From: Bradyrhizobium sp. AZCC 1610
Lineage (GTDB): Bacteria > Pseudomonadota > Alphaproteobacteria > Rhizobiales > Xanthobacteraceae
NCBI RefSeq assembly: GCF_036924515.1
Contig: NZ_JAZHRR010000001.1
Location: 7,687,185 to 7,751,184, forward strand
Direction of reading: 5' to 3'
DNA: 64,000 nt
Shown here: positions 17,401-24,972 of the stretch, piece after piece
Layout: every line of letters begins with the position of its first letter
Numbering within the stretch: position 1 is the stretch's first letter
Made by a program: the position numbers and the translations under genes
Notes under the pieces: model-generated
Database searches by the model: none
The model's input: only the letters and a program-made list of their open reading frames with translations
Told to the model about the DNA's origin: nothing

Positions 17401-17611
17401 AGAAGGTCAGTGCCGTGAGCCACAGCATGCCGAACCCGCCGGCATGAGCCCGGCTTCGCGGATCGCCGACTGTGGCTTGAGCGGAAGTGCAGGTCACGCG
17501 CCTAAGGGTGCCGAAGCCGGCCGCGGTCTGAACGTTGCCGATAGTTTGGGGAAGCGGGGCCGCAGCGGCCTTCCGTTCGTCCCCAGTCTCGACGTGGGAC
17601 CCGACGAGCAT
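14441..17611 (-). CDS. large VCBS/RTX repeat protein with His-rich C-terminus
   Basis: This surface or secreted protein of about 1,056 residues starts at ATG 17611, or 17674 by an extended frame. An N-terminal hydrophobic stretch (FGMLWLTALTF) and a FecR-like linker region precede a proline-rich segment. A cadherin/Ig-like module and two VCBS repeats follow (each with GTLTNTDVDNAP and TFTVTTIDGT). Next come RTX nonapeptides (GGAGNDTIN type, about nt 15570-15810), expected to bind calcium. The last 180 residues are acidic and then strongly His-rich. The second VCBS repeat and the RTX block contain cysteines where repeat one has Ser or Ala, which is unusual for the class. Type I secretion is likely by family, but no exporter genes are in the window. 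It is divergent from the FecR-domain gene. Confidence 0.85.
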   Translation of the reverse strand: MLVGSHVETGDERKAAAAPLPQTIGNVQTAAGFGTLRRVTCTSAQATVGDPRSRAHAGGFGMLWLTALTFSLTKKVQAADPNVTFLDDGSITYKDLEHGAFELVTKEVIPRYFLVEDPGQTVILRPQGSSVSVSQSTNSAARMAELQAAQQEALATYEKGLGSTGSSTPPPLERLPVQPINFIQIDGPSPARDLPALPAVILASAPEMIIGQLPPPQPTPPTLNAVAGPTETDTAVFDVFTATSGTFLASSPNSDATLTFGISGGTAGSTLIDGVTYDVSRAGPYGTLYVDSTTGAYTFVPDSDAINALVAPTTADFTITVSDGTLSADQTFTIAINGTNDAAIISGATSGTVIEASGVANTTLGAPSATGTLTNTDVDNAPNTFTAVNSPTASARGFGTFTLAANGVWAYTIDQANSAVQALNVGDTLTDTFTVTTIDGTVQVVTVTINGANDAAVISGATAGSVIEDSGAKCDEPTATGTLTNTDVDNAPGFTAVTCPTASDAGYGTFTMTTDGVWTYKLDDNNCAVQALDAGDTLTDSFTVTTIDGTEQVITITVHGASDADPNDFDYLATGKDVICDPPYVYGTPRGDSIAGGGHHGQIIYGGAGNDTINGTGKCDLIYAGSGNDTVKGNDGDDKIYGGSGSDTINGNNGCDTIIGGYGADKLTGSNGEDRFVFLSATDSRAGRFDVITDFRSGSDRIDLTALGALAFLALTSTSTSVPAHTIAWLYDSATNQTILYVNPTDQTLDIGNSALLEIHLEGMVTVQASDFVPEPTAAPVVVAAEPIDPALAATAEADAAVITTVAADASPDWTDSDGAHLDSGNWTLPTASNGDSFDFSRLDEARTQPTEHTNDDEAIALTSGPSIEPQRVHVTETEDHGLALDQTSTLDTIVHNTCITVLNDDGDAPQRIEDHAYMWKHDGHSHHSNSGKHDTASKHGAADFEPTTVLVTFSSAAAHKHGHGDSFHFKDKISVLGTSGAADMDHASASIGHHWYSAKTSEPLAISEVAQAIEMASAKHHTPDNSKHHWSDNFSNGPDHSWSGASPHAPHDLIV

Positions 17612-17753
17612 GGCTTCAACCCCCGCCCTCGTGCGAAATCTTCGTGGTCTGGCTTTGCCAGCCCAAAAGGTCAAAATATCCTCATGCGGCCAGCCGAAGG
17701 CTAGCCGCCAAGACCTCCAAGCTACCCCAATCCATGGGCGTTAGGCTTTAGGC

Positions 17754-17775
17754 TCAAAAGGAGTAATCCTTTTGA
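17754..17775. promoter_or_regulatory. inverted repeat between VCBS/RTX and FecR-domain genes
   Basis: A perfect 9-base inverted repeat, tcaaaagga / tccttttga, with a 4-base loop sits in the divergent intergenic region. It is not followed by a T-tract in the direction of either gene, and lies 140 bases from either start, so an operator or RNA hairpin fits better than a terminator. Confidence 0.35.
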
Positions 17776-17901
17776 ACGGTGGGTAGAGGATGCCTTCTCC
17801 CGGCATCGGGTCTAAGGTTGGGGTCTAATGTCGCCCTGGCCGACGGTTCAAAGAGCCAGTGAGCGGTCTCTCGGACAAGATCTTCTCAGGAAGGGGGGAT
17901 C

Positions 17902-18558
17902 ATGTGCACGCATGCGATTGCCGTATTGGTGACAGGTTTCGTTCTGACGGCGGGCGGGCTTTTCGCCGGACCGGCTCACGCGCAACGCGATATCGCCAAG
18001 CCCGCCGTTCAGGATCTCGCATCAAGACCAATTGGAAAAATTGTTGTCGCCACGGGTTCGGTCACCCTTGAACGTGCGGGTGCGATGGTCGTTCAGGCGA
18101 GTACCGCAGGTCAAGCTGGTCAGGCAAAGGTAGGCGATCTCGTCTATCAGGGCGATGCGGTTGCGACCGGCGCCGACGGCCGGGTCGGCATCAACTTCAC
18201 CGACGGCACTTCCTTTAATCTGTCGAACAGCGCGCGCATGGTTTTGAACGAGTTCGTGTACGATCCAAATAGTACGTCCAATGCGTCCTTGTTCAATCTA
18301 ACCAAGGGAACCTTCACCTTCGTCGCGGGCAAAGTCGCGAAGACCGGCGATATGAAGGTCGACACGCCGGTCGCGACGATGGGCGTTCGAGGCACCACGC
18401 CACGCGTCGAAATTTCAGACGACGGGACGGTCAGATTTTCCACCCTCATTGAAGAAGGCAAGAGCAGGGTCGCGCGAAAGCCGGGGGCACCGGCGGCGCA
18501 GCAACCCGACCCAAAGCCTTATCCCAAGACAAATCTGAACATCTGTCGGGGGTGCTAG
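17902..18558 (+). CDS. FecR-domain exported protein
   Basis: This 218-residue protein has a signal peptide ending at GPAHA (about residue 27) and then a FecR-type domain: GKIVVATGSV, KVGDLVYQGDAVATG, DGTSFNLSNSARMVL and VDTPVATMGVRGT. No transmembrane anchor is seen after the signal, so unlike the TonB-linked anti-sigma FecR it is probably a free periplasmic or surface protein. The C-terminus is Pro-rich and ends in two cysteines. A GGAAGGGGGG ribosome binding site precedes the ATG. It is divergent from the VCBS/RTX gene, whose N-terminal linker resembles FecR-associated sequence, so the two may work in one surface system. Confidence 0.85.
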   Translation: MCTHAIAVLVTGFVLTAGGLFAGPAHAQRDIAKPAVQDLASRPIGKIVVATGSVTLERAGAMVVQASTAGQAGQAKVGDLVYQGDAVATGADGRVGINFTDGTSFNLSNSARMVLNEFVYDPNSTSNASLFNLTKGTFTFVAGKVAKTGDMKVDTPVATMGVRGTTPRVEISDDGTVRFSTLIEEGKSRVARKPGAPAAQQPDPKPYPKTNLNICRGC

Positions 18559-18654
18559 GCATGTTCGCGGTGCGAGAGACTTGGCAGCCAGGCAGGTCCG
18601 GGAGTTCAAATCGACGGCCGCCCATTCTCCGGTGCCAAGATCGGAGAGCCTGAT

Positions 18655-19530
18655 ATGAGATGCAGTGCGAGCGGGCGCATCATTCAGGGCCTCGCGCCTG
18701 CTTTTGTCTTGCTGCTGCTCGGGTCACCGGCTGCCGCGCAGAGCCCCAGGAAGAGCGACTATCTCGGGAACATCGAGCTGTGCAACGGCTCGGATCGCAC
18801 GTCGCTTGCAGCCCGGATCAATGGTTGCACGGCGCTCATCGATTCCGGTCAAGGGACGACGACGACGACGGCGCTTGCGATTGCCTATAACAATCGCGGC
18901 AATGCCCACACGGCAAAGGAAGACTTTGACCGCGCCATCCTGGATTTCGATCAATCGATCAAGCTCGATCCAACTTTCGCAAAGCCCTTCAACAACCGCG
19001 GCGCGGCCTACTTGAGGAAAGGCGAATACGATCTCGCCCTCAAAGCGCTGGACGACGCGATCAAGCTCAACCCGAACTACGCCAGAGCTTTCGTCAACCG
19101 GGCCGGAGTCTACCTGAAAAAGAACCAGTACGATCGCGCGGCGCGAGACTACGACGAGGCAATTCGCCTTGAGCCCAATCTGGAAGCAGCGTGGAGCGGA
19201 CGCTGCTGGACCCGGGCCATCCTCGGCTCGTTGCAAGCGGCGCTTGAGGACTGCAACAAGGTGCTTCAGTCGTGGCCGAACGACGCCGCCACGTATGACT
19301 CGCGTGGACTGATCCACCTGAAGATGGGGCAAGCTAACGCGGCGATCGATGATTTCAGTTCCGCGCTGCGAGTAGATTCGAAGCTGGCGAGTGCGCTCTA
19401 TGGGCGCGGGCTCGCCAGGCTCAAGAACGGCGACAGGGCTGGCGGCGATGCCGATATTTCCGCGGCAAAGACGATCCAGGCCGGAATCGATGACGACTTC
19501 ATGCGCTATGGCGTGCGCGGCAGTAACTAA
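18655..19530 (+). CDS. TPR-repeat exported protein
   Basis: This 291-residue protein has a signal peptide (FVLLLLGSPAAAQS, cleavage near residue 29). A row of tetratricopeptide repeats begins near residue 75: NNRGNAHTAKEDFDRAILDF is the first, and at least five repeats follow with the W4-L7-G8-Y11-A20-A27-P32 pattern (A-x-x-x-x-G-x-x-x). TPRs mediate protein binding. It lies 96 bases downstream of the FecR-domain gene in the same direction, so it likely shares that operon. The specific partner is unknown. Confidence 0.87.
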   Translation: MRCSASGRIIQGLAPAFVLLLLGSPAAAQSPRKSDYLGNIELCNGSDRTSLAARINGCTALIDSGQGTTTTTALAIAYNNRGNAHTAKEDFDRAILDFDQSIKLDPTFAKPFNNRGAAYLRKGEYDLALKALDDAIKLNPNYARAFVNRAGVYLKKNQYDRAARDYDEAIRLEPNLEAAWSGRCWTRAILGSLQAALEDCNKVLQSWPNDAATYDSRGLIHLKMGQANAAIDDFSSALRVDSKLASALYGRGLARLKNGDRAGGDADISAAKTIQAGIDDDFMRYGVRGSN

Positions 19531-19571
19531 TCAGGCGCGGCGAACTCGTCGTGAAACGATGCCGCGCCTGA
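19531..19571. terminator. hairpin between convergent TPR and TctC genes
   Basis: An 11-base perfect stem (tcaggcgcggc / gccgcgcctga) with a 19-base loop starts right after the TPR stop codon and ends just before the stop of the convergent gene. There is no T-run, so termination on either strand is likely but not certain. Confidence 0.5.
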
Positions 19572-19580
19572 GCTGCGAGG

Positions 19581-20561
19581 CTAATCCAGCTTCACGTTCG
19601 CATCGGTCACGACCTTACGCCAGCGCTCGACTTCCGATGACACCATTTTCGCGAACGCAGGGCCCGTGACATCGGGAACATCGGAGCCGTTGCGCTCCCA
19701 GGCTTCCTTGATGGCGGGTGTCTGCATCGCCTTCTGCACTTCCTTGGCCATCTGCTGCACAATCGCCGGCGGCGTGTTCTTGGGTGCGAACAGGCCGTAC
19801 CAGGTCGATACTTCATAACCGGGAAGGCCTGCTTCCGCGGCGGTCGGAAGATCGGGGAATGCAGCCACGCGTTTCGGCGCGGCGACCGCAAGCGCGCGCA
19901 ACTGCCCGGCCCTGACGGGCCCGGCCGACGAGCCGAGCCCGTCAAACACGACCGGCACGTGGCCGGCGATGAGGTCCTGCATCGCGGGCCCGGCCCCGCG
20001 ATAGGGGACGTGCTGGATGTTGGTCTTGGTCAGGATCTTGAACAACTCGCCCGCTAGGTGATGCGTGGTACCGGCTCCGGCAGAACCGTAGTTCAATTTG
20101 CCCGGATTGGCCTTGGCGTAGGTGATGAATTCAGCCAGCGTTTTGGCAGCGACCTTTTCGGGATTGACGACGACGACCTGGGGCGGCCGCGCGACCAAGG
20201 CAACTGCAACGAAGTCCTTCTCGAAATTGTAGTCGAGATTGGGATAGAGCGACGGTGCAATGGCGTGATGCGCCGCGCCCATGAAGAAGGTGTAGCCGTC
20301 CGGCGCGGCCTTCGACGCGAGCGATGCGCCAACGGTGCCGCCTGCGCCGGCGCGGTTTTCGATCAGCACGCGCTTGCCCAGCTGCGTGTCGAGCTGGGCC
20401 GCCAGCGGACGGGCAAAGGCATCGGTGCCGCCGCCGGCCGCAAACGGGACGATGAAGGTGATCGGCTTCTCCGGCCATGATTGGGCCTGCGCCTGGCCGG
20501 CTAGGGCGGATACGACCGCCAGGACTGTAAACAGGACGCACCGAACAACTCTTGGCTTCAC
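19581..20561 (-). CDS. Bug/TctC-family periplasmic binding protein
   Basis: This 326-residue protein has a signal peptide cleaved after ALAGQAQA (about residue 26). The Bug family hallmarks follow: ITFIVPFAAGGGTDAFARP, GKRVLIENRAGAGG, KAAPDGYTFFM, and in the second lobe VSTWYGLFAPKNTPP. It binds a carboxylate or similar metabolite for a TctAB carrier; neither membrane subunit is nearby. It stands alone, convergent with the TPR gene. Confidence 0.88.
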   Translation of the reverse strand: MKPRVVRCVLFTVLAVVSALAGQAQAQSWPEKPITFIVPFAAGGGTDAFARPLAAQLDTQLGKRVLIENRAGAGGTVGASLASKAAPDGYTFFMGAAHHAIAPSLYPNLDYNFEKDFVAVALVARPPQVVVVNPEKVAAKTLAEFITYAKANPGKLNYGSAGAGTTHHLAGELFKILTKTNIQHVPYRGAGPAMQDLIAGHVPVVFDGLGSSAGPVRAGQLRALAVAAPKRVAAFPDLPTAAEAGLPGYEVSTWYGLFAPKNTPPAIVQQMAKEVQKAMQTPAIKEAWERNGSDVPDVTGPAFAKMVSSEVERWRKVVTDANVKLD

Positions 20562-21035
20562 AGGATATTCCTCCGGTTATTGCAGATTGGCGTCCGCCAT
20601 TGGCGGCGCGATTGTGATTTTTGCTTCCCTGATTCCGGTGTTAGCCCGGAATGGGCGGGCCAGCGGGCCCTACCGTATGCAAGATGCCACGCATGATCCA
20701 TCAAAATGAGCGGCCGGAACGGGCAGGCACCGGGACGTTTGGTCGCTCCCGCGGACAGCGGCGCCCGCTGCTCCAGTAAACGGCTGCGCCGAAGGCGATC
20801 CGGGAGGGGCGTATACGGCTATTGTGCGCGGATTGAGGCGGAAACGCCGGGTCCGGCAAGGCGCGCGGCAAAGGGGTTTTTGGTAGCTCAGCCCATTGCG
20901 GGACTACGCGCAAAAGCCGCTCGCGAACTTGATTATTCGCTTGCATGAAGAAATTTCGGCCTCCTCGCACGGTCCAAATGGACTTCGGTTGCAAAGGCCA
21001 ATATGCTCGCTCTGGGTGTGTGGGGAAAAACGCTT
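20562..21035. other. intergenic region, no gene supported
   Basis: This 474-base stretch lies between divergent genes (Bug protein and secreted protease). It should hold both promoters. Open frames on either strand are short, lack ribosome binding sites and resemble nothing. Confidence 0.4.
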
Positions 21036-22292
21036 ATGAAATGCCGTGCTGCTGCGGTCGCAGTGTTATTGTCTACGATTTTTGCCAGTTCGAATGCCGA
21101 GGCGCGCGGGCCCTACGGCTCGATCAGCGTCGGCAACTGGAAGGGTGGGGCCTACACCAACGACGAGACCGGGTCTTTCACGCACTGTGCAGCCGGCGCC
21201 CGATACGCCAGCGGCGTCTTTTTTCTCGTGATGATCGACAGCAATGGCGGGTGGAGCCTCGGCTTCATGCACGAACAATGGAGGCTGACGACCGGGGAGG
21301 CGTTTCCGCTTACCCTGACATTCGACGGCCAGCAACCGTTCAACGTTCACGGCGTGCCGATCGCCGACAAGCTGGTTCGCGTTCCGATGCCGAGCAATTC
21401 CTCGCTCATCGCCCAATTTCGAAAGGCGAAGGCGATGACGGCCTTTACGCAAGGCCAGCTCTTCCAGTTCAATCTCGACCAGACCGGGCAGCTATTGCCG
21501 GTATTGGCGCATTGCGTTGCCAAGGTCAGGCAATCGGGCGTAACCGCTGCCAGTGATTTCTCGGTCCTTCCCGCAGCCAAGGCGGTCGCTGCAGCGGCAT
21601 CGGACTCGGCGCCGGCCAAGCCCGACAGACTGTTCGACCAGAAGGGCACCGGCTTCCTGGTGAGTTCGAATGGACACCTCGTGACCAATGCGCACGTGGT
21701 GCAGGGCTGCGTCAGCGACATTCAGGGCAATCCGTCCGGCGAGGCGCCCGCCAAACTGCGCCTGGTGTCGAGCGACGAAACCAACGATCTTGCTCTTTTG
21801 CAAGTGACGGGCTCGTTCAAGGACGTCGCCAGAATCAGGGACAAGGCGATCCAGTCCGGCGACAGCGTGGTGGCGATCGGCTATCCATTCCATGGACTGC
21901 TGACATCCGATTTCACGGTAACAACCGGGATCGTGAGCTCGCTCAGCGGCATCCTGAACGATACGCGCTTTCTCCAGATCAGCGCGGCCGTTCAACCCGG
22001 CAACAGCGGCGGGCCGCTATTGGCCTCGAGCGGCGACGTGGTCGGCGTGGTTGCGGCCAAACTGAATGCCATCAAGTTCGTGAGGGCAACGGGCAACATT
22101 CCCGAGAACATCAATTTCGCCATCAAGACCGGGGCGTTGAGGGATTTTCTCGATAACAGCGTGGTGCCGTATCAGATTTCCGACGCCAAGGCCGAATTGA
22201 AGACGGCCGACATCGCGCGCAATGCGAGAGCGTTTACGTTCCTGATTTCCTGCAAGGCCAAGGCGAGGGAAAAAGAGACCGCAAAGAACTAG
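21036..22292 (+). CDS. secreted trypsin-like serine protease with N-terminal extension
   Basis: A signal peptide (VAVLLSTIFASSNAEA) is followed by about 150 residues of unknown fold, an Ala-rich linker, and a S1C-type protease domain. The catalytic triad is readable: His in TNAHVVQG, Asp in TNDLALLQV, and Ser in QPGNSGGPLL. No PDZ domain follows, unlike DegP/DegQ. Two ATG starts are possible, 21003 and 21036; the second sits right before the signal peptide. The N-terminal extension may bind the substrate or regulate activity. It acts in the periplasm or outside. No obvious operon partner. Confidence 0.82.
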   Translation: MKCRAAAVAVLLSTIFASSNAEARGPYGSISVGNWKGGAYTNDETGSFTHCAAGARYASGVFFLVMIDSNGGWSLGFMHEQWRLTTGEAFPLTLTFDGQQPFNVHGVPIADKLVRVPMPSNSSLIAQFRKAKAMTAFTQGQLFQFNLDQTGQLLPVLAHCVAKVRQSGVTAASDFSVLPAAKAVAAAASDSAPAKPDRLFDQKGTGFLVSSNGHLVTNAHVVQGCVSDIQGNPSGEAPAKLRLVSSDETNDLALLQVTGSFKDVARIRDKAIQSGDSVVAIGYPFHGLLTSDFTVTTGIVSSLSGILNDTRFLQISAAVQPGNSGGPLLASSGDVVGVVAAKLNAIKFVRATGNIPENINFAIKTGALRDFLDNSVVPYQISDAKAELKTADIARNARAFTFLISCKAKAREKETAKN

Positions 22293-22478
22293 GGACAGAC
22301 GCCGCCCGCCGTTTACGCACTGGTCACTGCCATCTCCGGTCAAGTGCCTTATGGCGTTCGGCCGTGAACGCAACGCACACCTTCGCCGCGTCAACATGAC
22401 GTGCCGCTAGCTCGAAACCTGGGGCAAGACCAGCCGGATGGCCCGGCGGCCTTCGGGCCATGCAACGCTTACCGCGAA

Positions 22479-22775
22479 TTAGCTGCGGGTTTGGGCAGCT
22501 CGGGCATTCCAGCTACTCCAGCTCACGCTGGCGAGGCTTCGCTGGTCGGTCGCGAGCGGCCGCCGGGTCTGCCGCTCATAGGCCGCGATGATGTGCTGCG
22601 ACTGCCGGATTTTCTGCTCGAGTTCAGCAATCGCCTTCTGCGTCTTGCCGGTCCTGCTCGATTGGGCAGGCTCGCCCACCATGAACCTCGCGGTCTCGAT
22701 GCTCTTCAAGGTCTCGCGAAGCTTCTTGAGCTGGGCGCGGTGCCACGCAATGGCGCTATCACTGTCTACCGGCAT
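22479..22775 (-). CDS. small hypothetical protein with coiled-coil helix
   Basis: This 98-residue frame is preceded by an excellent AGGAGGG ribosome binding site six bases before the ATG. The product is highly charged and helical, with heptad-like Leu/Ile spacing in the first 70 residues (WHRAQLKKLRETLKSIETA and KAIAELEQKIRQSQHIIAAY), suggesting a coiled coil, then a polar tail. No signal peptide or membrane segment. I do not recognise the family. Confidence 0.6.
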   Translation of the reverse strand: MPVDSDSAIAWHRAQLKKLRETLKSIETARFMVGEPAQSSRTGKTQKAIAELEQKIRQSQHIIAAYERQTRRPLATDQRSLASVSWSSWNARAAQTRS

Positions 22776-23028
22776 GCAAACCCTCCTGATTCGTGGCCGA
22801 ATCTAGCACGCATCGGGCAAGTTGGGCCAAGGGGTGGCGGCCGCAGGTCATCGGGGTCACCGGTTTCGCAAGGTGCGGTCCGGCCGTTCCCGATTTCGAC
22901 CCTTTTTTGCCATCGAAGCGACCGCGGACGAGCCTTCAAACAACAAACTTGCATGGCGAGCTGTGCTCAGCGCGGTCCCTCTTATCATCCTGGCGGCAGA
23001 ATGCCGGCCCGGCGCAATGGAGCGTGCG

Positions 23029-23226
23029 ATGAGCGAAGTTGAATTCGATCGAATTGTCGATGCCGTGCGGAAGGAAGTCGCGCTTGCACCGGCGTTGAAT
23101 TCGTTGACCGGGTTGCGGGCTTCCGACTGGCGAGCGAAGGCCGCCGGCGACAAGCCAACGTCCCGACGCCGCGCTCCCATGGCCAGGATTCGTCACGTAG
23201 GCGAGGGGCGGAAGCGATACAGGTGA
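23029..23226 (+). CDS. small hypothetical basic protein (65 aa)
   Basis: The ATG at 23029 has GGAG at six bases' spacing. The product begins MSEVEFDRIVDAVRKEV and becomes strongly basic in its second half (TSRRRAPMARIRH). No domain is recognised. The frame extends upstream to 22822, but that part has no support. It is followed 18 bases later by the frameshifted small gene at 23245 in the same direction, and the two may be one transcription unit. Confidence 0.4.
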   Translation: MSEVEFDRIVDAVRKEVALAPALNSLTGLRASDWRAKAAGDKPTSRRRAPMARIRHVGEGRKRYR

Positions 23227-23244
23227 AACGGGACAGGTGAGCTA

Positions 23245-23515
23245 ATGGAACGATCAGTGTTTGAAATCGTGAAGGCGCCGCTAGGTTGGTCGGTATTTGC
23301 CGACAACGTCAAGATCGGCGGCGTCTACGATTCGCGAGGCGCCGCCTCTCGAGGCCGCCGCACTGGCCGCATCCTATTCTATCAGCGACGGCGTCGGCGT
23401 TCAGATCAACGTGCCCGGCGCGGAGGAAGAAAAGCCGAGATGGGCTGTCGCGTTTGAAATCGCGGCCGCCATCCTGCCAACGAGGAGCGGGCGCGAGCGA
23501 GGCAGCTCACGGTAA
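23245..23515 (+). pseudogene. frameshifted small conserved hypothetical gene
   Basis: The first 29 codons read MERSVFEIVKAPLGWSVFAD... and the coherent continuation (REAPPLEAAALAAS..., then GVGVQINVPGAEEE) is in the next frame. The change of frame falls at about 23332, as if one base were inserted or two lost. Together the parts make a plausible 90-residue cytoplasmic protein of a type I recall as common in Bradyrhizobium. Read in the first frame alone, the product ends in a long Arg-rich run that looks like out-of-frame translation. Confidence 0.55.
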
Positions 23516-23679
23516 AGCCCGTGCGAAGGCAATCGCCCGATCTTGACTGATGGCCTCCACTACCTGGGAAGACTTTCGAACTAGCATGAGCTTGTCTGCG
23601 CAGTCGCGAGCCATGCGTGGATCGATACTGGCCGCCGTCGGTTTTCCGCCGGCGGCCTTTCATTTCACACCCCACGCTT

Positions 23680-24249
23680 TCATTTCACGTCGTCGAACGG
23701 CGACACCGCGGGGCTGCCGACGCGCATCCGCTTGATGCGGCGCACCGCCATCGGCGCGCCGTCGGACTGGTACTGCAGTTCGTATTTCTTGCCGTTCCTG
23801 TCGACTGCGCTGCAGGTGATGCTGGAAAGTTCGAGCGTCACGAAGTTGCCGACCTGCTTGCAGAGGCCGGCGGTCGATTCGACTGACGGCACCGGCAGGC
23901 CGTCGGCCTTCGGCCGGTCCTTGGATTTCAGCAGCATCCGGTCGATCGGCAATTCGTACAGATTGGCCTCCGGCCTTCGCCCATTGTCGCCGGAGAACGT
24001 GATGATGTGGCTGCCATCGTCAGGATCGTCGAGCGCCACGGTAAAGTTCGCCCTGCCTTCCTCGGTCTGGAAAAAGGCAACGGCCCGGCAGGCAAAGTCC
24101 CGTCCCGCGACCTTGAGCGTGCTGCACTTGCCGGACATCATCGCGAAGATGACGGTATCGGGCTCTTGCCGCTGAAGTTCGTCCGAGGCGCGGGCCGGCA
24201 CTGCAATGAAAATGATGGCAAGGGCGAAAGCATGCCGGCAAAATTTCAT
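23680..24249 (-). CDS. hypothetical exported protein
   Basis: Starting at ATG 24249, a 189-residue product has a clear signal peptide (RHAFALAIIFIAVPARAS) and a mature domain with four cysteines spaced as two likely disulfides (GKC..FAC near residues 45-55; LCK..TCS near 140-155). The C-terminus reads YELQYQSDGAPMAVRRIKRMRVG. No family is recognised. It is probably periplasmic. Earlier in-frame Met codons up to 24318 exist but would bury the signal peptide. Confidence 0.6.
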   Translation of the reverse strand: MKFCRHAFALAIIFIAVPARASDELQRQEPDTVIFAMMSGKCSTLKVAGRDFACRAVAFFQTEEGRANFTVALDDPDDGSHIITFSGDNGRRPEANLYELPIDRMLLKSKDRPKADGLPVPSVESTAGLCKQVGNFVTLELSSITCSAVDRNGKKYELQYQSDGAPMAVRRIKRMRVGSPAVSPFDDVK

Positions 24250-24356
24250 GGTCATGCCGGTTTGATAGGACATGGCGCGCTGTGTGACCAGAGTCTCGCA
24301 AGGTTCCGGCAACAGCATGAGGGCAAGGTAGCCCGGTGTTGCGATGCCGAACGCCG

Positions 24357-24836
24357 TCAGAAATCAAGCGGCGCGTTGTCGACCACTTCCTTCATGACGA
24401 AGAAGGTCCGGGTCTGGCGGACGCCCGGCAGCGCGATCAATTGTTCGCCATGGATGCGGTTGAAATCCTCCATGTCGCCGACACGGATCTTGAGGAAATA
24501 GTCGAAATCGCCGGCCACCAGATGGCAATCGAGCACGAATTTTAGTTGCGCGATTGCCCGCTCGAAGGCGGCAAAGCTTTCCGGTGTGGAGCGGTCGAGC
24601 ACGACGCCCACCATGACCAGCGCCCCTTTGCCGACCTTGCGCGGCGCCACCATCGCCCTGACCTGGGCGATATAGCCCTCGTCGAACAGGCGCTGGGTGC
24701 GGCGGTGACAGGTCGCGGCGCTGACACCAGCCGTTTCGGCCAGCTCGGCATTGGTCAGCCGGCCGCTATTCTGCAGCAAACGCAATATCTTAAGATCGAT
24801 GCGGTCGAGCCTGCCGGCCATGAAAGAAGCTTTCAC
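24357..24836 (-). CDS. acdR: Lrp/AsnC-family regulator, likely AcdR (LrpL)
   Basis: This 159-residue protein has an N-terminal helix-turn-helix (LDRIDLKILRLLQNSGRLTN then AELAETAGVSAATCHRR) and the C-terminal Lrp effector (RAM) domain (DCHLVAGDFDYFLKI). It is divergently transcribed from the ACC deaminase gene across a 136-base gap, the arrangement seen for acdR/acdS in pseudomonads and lrpL/acdS in rhizobia. There the Lrp protein activates acdS in response to ACC. Symbol assigned by context. Alternative start at 24821. Confidence 0.87.
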   Translation of the reverse strand: MKASFMAGRLDRIDLKILRLLQNSGRLTNAELAETAGVSAATCHRRTQRLFDEGYIAQVRAMVAPRKVGKGALVMVGVVLDRSTPESFAAFERAIAQLKFVLDCHLVAGDFDYFLKIRVGDMEDFNRIHGEQLIALPGVRQTRTFFVMKEVVDNAPLDF

Positions 24837-24844
24837 TCATATGC

Positions 24845-24862
24845 ATAATAGCGGACGATTAT
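24845..24862. promoter_or_regulatory. candidate Lrp box in the acdR-acdS intergenic region
   Basis: The A/T-rich inverted repeat ataat - 8 bases - attat lies just upstream of acdR within the divergent promoter region. Lrp-type regulators favour such short A/T-rich dyads. Assigned by position and composition only. Confidence 0.35.
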
Positions 24863-24972
24863 CCCGACAGTAGCGGAATATTTTCGCAAAGTGACCGATA
24901 ATTTTGAGAGCACCTTTCCAGGATCCGATGATAGGGCGTTTCCCGGACATCAGACCATCAACGGGGACGACG

